Below are positions 7,985 to 11,011 of a stretch of 11,011 bases of DNA, piece by piece; positions within the stretch are counted from its first letter, which is position 1; the number at the start of each line of letters is the position of its first letter. This DNA is from Phoronis ovalis (taxonomy: Eukaryota; Phoronida; Phoronidae). The notes under the pieces are model-generated. The model was not told the DNA's origin. It did not search any database and saw only the letters and a list, made by a program, of their open reading frames with translations. Location of the stretch: assembly GCA_028565635.1 (NCBI GenBank), contig JAOXYB010057334.1, positions 1 to 11,011 of the forward strand, written 5' to 3'. The position numbers and the translations under genes were made by a program.

Positions 7985-8165
7985 CCCCCCCCAAGGTATA
8001 ATGCTCGCACTTAAAAATTGCAAATGCTCCCTGCTCCCAGTTAAGAGCGCGCGAAATCATGATTTTCCAGGCAAGCGCTTGCAGCGCACCAAGGTAATTA
8101 GGGTGGTCTGAGGGCATGCCCCCTGGACATTTTTTAGATATTTGATGCAATCTGGTGCATTCTGG
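7985..8165. repeat. GC-rich palindrome cluster, probable transposon-derived sequence
   Basis: The block starts with C8 (7985-7992). It contains GCTCGCACTTAA and TGCTCCCTGCTCCCAGTTAA, related to motifs at 9303-9360. It also contains two perfect 12-base palindromes five bases apart, AAATCATGATTT (8054-8065) and GCAAGCGCTTGC (8071-8082), and the 10-base palindrome GGGCATGCCC (8112-8121). TGCAATCTGGTGCATTCTGG follows, which is itself partly inverted. From memory, a GGGCATGCCCC block followed by TCTGGTGCATTCTG resembles dispersed repeats common in marine invertebrate genomes, but I cannot name the family. Confidence 0.5.
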
Positions 8166-8609
8166 GACTCTTTTTTGCCAAGACAAACTGAGCCAATTTT
8201 GATCAATTTTTATACATTGACAATCACATTTTACATGGAGAACCTAGATGCCTTTACAACATTAGCATATTTTGGAATTTATGGTCATTTATTCTAAACT
8301 TAATTTACTCACCAATGTTGTCATTGTTTTTGTAATGATGAGAATACACACAGTGTTGTCTTTAGTAATATTTACTGTTAAATTCAATCAAGCCGCTCAG
8401 TGGAATACACAACAGACAACTTGATCAGTTTGAAATTAAAATATGACAAATGTAAGATTAATATTGTTACAAGTTATTTATTATATTTAAAACAGAAAGA
8501 TTTGGTCAGCATTTACAATGTACATGCAAATTATCACTTGTAATAAATTAAACACATAATTCGGAACTGGCTATACTGAATGTCCTGAATGATAATATGA
8601 CAACATATC
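8166..8609. other. AT-rich sequence with no gene
   Basis: No open frame, exon or RNA gene is recognisable. It may be the interior of a larger repeat bounded by the palindrome cluster and the hairpin, but there is no direct evidence for that. Confidence 0.45.
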
Positions 8610-9149
8610 ATGTAGTCCTGGTTCATGACATTCGTCTGCACTAGCTCTCAATAATATCAGACTTGTGAACTGTGCGAACAGTCATGGAAACTTACATATA
8701 GTCAATTACAGCGAAAATGCCCACATTTGGAAATCTATGTAATTCCTACCGAATGAGTTCATATATCAGCGTCCAGATACTCTCTGATTATCCAACTTCA
8801 ACTCTCACTACTTCTATGGCTGTTTGCAACTCCTGCGCTGGCACCCAGGGGGATGGGGTACTTGCCAAACACTGGGTTGGTGCGTGAGGGCCAGGGTAAA
8901 ACAAGCTTACTGCATGGTAAAAACAGAATTCAGGAGTTTCAAATGGTGAAGGGAGTAGTTGAATTTGAAGTTGGATAATCAGAGAGTATCTAGACAATGA
9001 TGTATGAACTACTTCGGTAGGAATTTCATAGATTTCGAAGTTTGGGCACTTTCACTGTAATTGGCTATGTAAGTTTCCATGACTGTTCGCACAGCTCACA
9101 AGTCAGATTATTAAGAGATAGTGCTGAACATCATGAATCAGGACTACAT
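8610..9149. repeat. Long imperfect inverted repeat (hairpin) with short loop
   Basis: The left arm 8610-8835 pairs with the reverse complement of the right arm 8931-9149, leaving a GC-rich loop of about 95 bases. Shared blocks include ATGTAGTCCTG, GTGCGAACAGTCATGGAAAC, GAAATCTATG, ATTCCTACCGAA, and TAGATACTCTCTGATTATCC, ending with AACTCCTG at the loop. Small indels separate the arms, with about four in five positions alike by eye. It looks like a foldback or miniature inverted-repeat element, or one formed by inverted duplication. No target duplication was identified. A minus-strand open frame across the loop is not supported as a gene. Confidence 0.85.
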
Positions 9150-9302
9150 ATCATGATGCATGATTGTGGGAAGGTTTAGGGTTGAATGTAAACAAAAACA
9201 GTGTGAATGTGACTGAATAAGGTGCCAACAGTAAGAATTCACTTGGGATACAAGTAAAAGAAAATAACTCGCTATTTGCTTATAAGAGGCAATTAGTAAA
9301 TA

Positions 9303-9392
9303 AAGCTCGCTGCTCGCACTTAAGAGTCCTGGACAATGGATGCTCGCTGCTCGGTCTTAACAGACCAAATGCTTGCGATACCCCCCCCCCCC
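9303..9392. repeat. GCTCGCTGCTCG-type motifs and C12 tract
   Basis: Two related units, GCTCGCTGCTCGCACTTAAG (starting 9305) and TGCTCGCTGCTCGGTCTTAA (from about 9341), are followed by a run of twelve C (9381-9392). Diverged versions of the same unit lie at about 8007-8046 in the same orientation. They are probably subterminal or internal motifs of the repeat that also includes the 7985-8165 block. Confidence 0.5.
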
Positions 9393-9475
9393 ACAGCCCT
9401 CACCCATATGTTGATGATATCTTCTACGCTACACAGAATATATTTTAAGGCAGTAATAAGTACTCTATATGATAC

Positions 9476-9957
9476 GGCATTAAGGAGCCAATTGCATCCA
9501 TGGATGTAGAACAGGCGAGCATTCTTCTCTTTACCTTTTTATCCCTGGGCAGCCATGGTACATCTGTATTTGAAAGCGGATATAAGGATACAGTTGATTT
9601 TGCCAATCACCTCAGTAGTAACGTATTGTCTTTTAGTAAATGGACTAACTCTTCGCGGAAAATTCTGTGCAGTCACAAATAAAGATAATCATGTCTCATG
9701 CCTAATCCCGATTTTTCGTGCTGTCTTAACGAATTAACTTTTATTAGATGGAATTAGTGAGAAATATACAGAAAACTTTGTGATCTTCTACGCTTGGATA
9801 TACTTCCTCAGTGTTTGATAAAAAAATGATATTTTTCAACTTTGATTTCCCTCACTTTGTGTGAAATTATAGCCACTTCCAAATAGAGATGTCCCCATGG
9901 CTGTCCAGGAAGGAGAATAGAAAAAAAGCTAGTTTATAAACTCGCCTGACTAATGCC
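9476..9957. mobile_element. Small inverted-repeat element with GGCATTA ends
   Basis: The ends are GGCATTA (9476-9482) and its complement TAATGCC (9951-9957). Inside them, a core in the left half (9543-9592, CCTGGGCAGCCATGGTACAT, then TATTTGAAAGCGG) recurs inverted at 9843-9912. The 482-base element has no credible transposase, so it fits a miniature inverted-repeat transposable element. TAC lies outside both ends and could be a target duplication, but three bases are weak evidence. Two overlapping 60-codon frames across its left half carry no domain. The superfamily is unknown. Confidence 0.65.
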
Positions 9958-10828
9958 TACTTTGTTGTACACTACCTTTATTTTAACAGTAATGTGATCC
10001 TAGTCCTGTAGGTGGATTATTGTAATTACAATGTGTTTTCTTTTGTTGCATTCAAGGTACTGTTCTATTTTTTCTATTTACTGAAAGTACCTTGAACTTT
10101 TCCAATGCTATGTTGAGAACCCGTCGATCTGTGAATTTAAACGCCAGTAAGTATACACATAACTACTATAAGCCTCACTAAATAACAAATACGGCAGCAT
10201 AAACAGCATCCTCTAGTGATTTTTAAAAAATAATTAGATGAGGGTCTTTAGTGACAATTCTTTTCACACAAAATATATGTTTTCTGAAACTTTAACTATG
10301 TCATGTTGGTTTTTTGAAGCTATTATGTGAATGTATGAAATTTAATTAGCGTTTAATTTACTTCTTAAAACGTAGTTGGCTCGAATTTAGAATTTTCCGG
10401 TAAAATGTACCCTATAGTTTCTACGAGGTGTTATAAATTAAATGTCATGCGTTGCACACATGAGTCTAAAAAAACCACCATGACAAAGCATGAATGTTAA
10501 AGTTTTTCAAAAAAATTGTGTGATAAAGTGTAATTCAGATTTTTCACAATTCTTTATTTAAGCAGTAACGGGAGTCTAGCGTAATACAGGCACTGCAATA
10601 TAGCATGTGTTGCATTACTTACCATGCAGTATTTCACCTTTATAATTCGTTTTCTGTTTGTTGTCCTGTACAATGAACTGGAGAGAAAGTATTTATGATC
10701 TGAGCAGTGCTGTATCGCTGCCATACTGTATATGTATCATATTTTTTTTGAGTATTTTATTTTTAGTTTAAAGCTTAATTAACTATACTAGCCAACTTGT
10801 GAGGCATAATTTCTAAATGAAACAATTT
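9958..10828. other. AT-rich spacer with a small perfect hairpin
   Basis: No gene is recognisable. A perfect 11-base inverted repeat, TTCAAGGTACT (10051-10061) and AGTACCTTGAA (10086-10096), encloses a T-rich 24-base loop. The rest is AT-rich, without motifs that I can support. Confidence 0.55.
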
Positions 10829-11011
10829 GGCATTAGATAGCCAATTGCAGCCAGGGTCTGTAATCCATAGATCTTTGACGCGTATTAATATGTCTTTTTT
10901 CTCTTTCTTTTTCTTTTTGCCCCTGGGCAGCTGCATGAACACTTCCATTTGAAAGTGGCTTTAATTTCGCACAAAGTGAGAGAAATCACAATTTAAAATT
11001 GTTATTTTTTA
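10829..11011 (+). mobile_element. Second copy of the GGCATTA element, cut by the window edge
   Basis: It begins GGCATTAGATAGCCAATTGC, close to GGCATTAAGGAGCCAATTGC at 9476. It then carries CCCTGGGCAGCTGCATGAAC, TTTGAAAGTGGCTTTAATTT and CACAAAGTGAGAGAAATCAC. The later part matches the inverted end at 9843-9912 (complement TGGCTATAATTTCACACAAA) better than it matches the 9476 end. The remainder lies beyond the right edge. Confidence 0.6.

Noticed and set aside
7094-7986. Fifteen-base exact match TATTGGGAAACGTGC at 7094-7108 and 7971-7985
   Set aside because: The match does not extend on either side, and one such match in 11 kb of biased composition can arise by chance.
8788-8997. Minus-strand open frame of 69 codons
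   Set aside because: It spans the loop and inner arms of the long inverted repeat and shows no domain, so it is a by-product of the repeat.
9174-9183. Telomere-like TTTAGGGTT
   Set aside because: There is a single unit with no tandem repetition, so it carries no telomeric meaning.
9500-9737. Two overlapping + strand open frames of 60 codons starting 9500 and 9555
   Set aside because: Both sit in the left half of the GGCATTA inverted-repeat element, in different frames, with no motif. The related copy at 10829 does not preserve them.
9416-9795. Short direct repeat ATCTTCTACGCT near 9419 and 9783
   Set aside because: It is only 12 bases long. One copy is outside and the other inside the GGCATTA element, so it does not fit a target duplication.

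Overview
The window looks like intron-rich, AT-rich animal DNA, most likely from a mollusc or another aquatic lophotrochozoan. The clade is an inference from the gene type and the style of the repeats, not from a diagnostic marker. There is no prokaryotic-style gene packing. Short exons with GT-AG borders sit among long AT-rich introns and several transposon-derived repeats.

The only securely identified gene is part of a multidomain extracellular protein on the + strand. Four consecutive exons (2910-3089, 3390-3563, 3715-3885, 4563-4730) each encode exactly one thrombospondin type 1 (TSP1) domain. Each has six cysteines and a W-x-x-W motif, and every intron is in phase 1. The exons join in frame into four tandem TSP1 domains. 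The gene starts upstream of the window, because the first visible exon begins in mid-codon. A plausible but weaker last exon (5146-5258) adds 37 residues ending in a hydrophobic tail and a stop, so the product could be anchored at the cell surface. Candidate poly(A) signals follow.

Upstream of the first visible exon lies an 1877-bp DNA transposon (896-2772). It has about 230-bp terminal inverted repeats, TA dinucleotides at both ends, and a decayed IS630/Tc1/mariner-type transposase that has lost the middle of its catalytic domain. The far left edge (1-185) and 6205-6625 hold two related dispersed repeats. The second contains a degenerate array of CCCCTAAACGGG units.

Downstream of the gene the sequence is mostly repeats. 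There is a GC-rich cluster of perfect palindromes (7985-8165), a long imperfect hairpin (8610-9149) and short GCTCGCTGCTCG-type motifs ending in a C tract (9303-9392). A small inverted-repeat element with GGCATTA ends (9476-9957) follows, and a second copy of its end runs off the right edge (10829-11011). An isolated open frame at 7011-7250 has a coding-like look but could not be assigned.

I found no RNA genes, CRISPR arrays or complete transposase. Nothing amounts to a clearly new biological system. The most useful leads are the candidate membrane-anchor exon, the three-copy GGCATTA element, and the hairpin and palindrome cluster.
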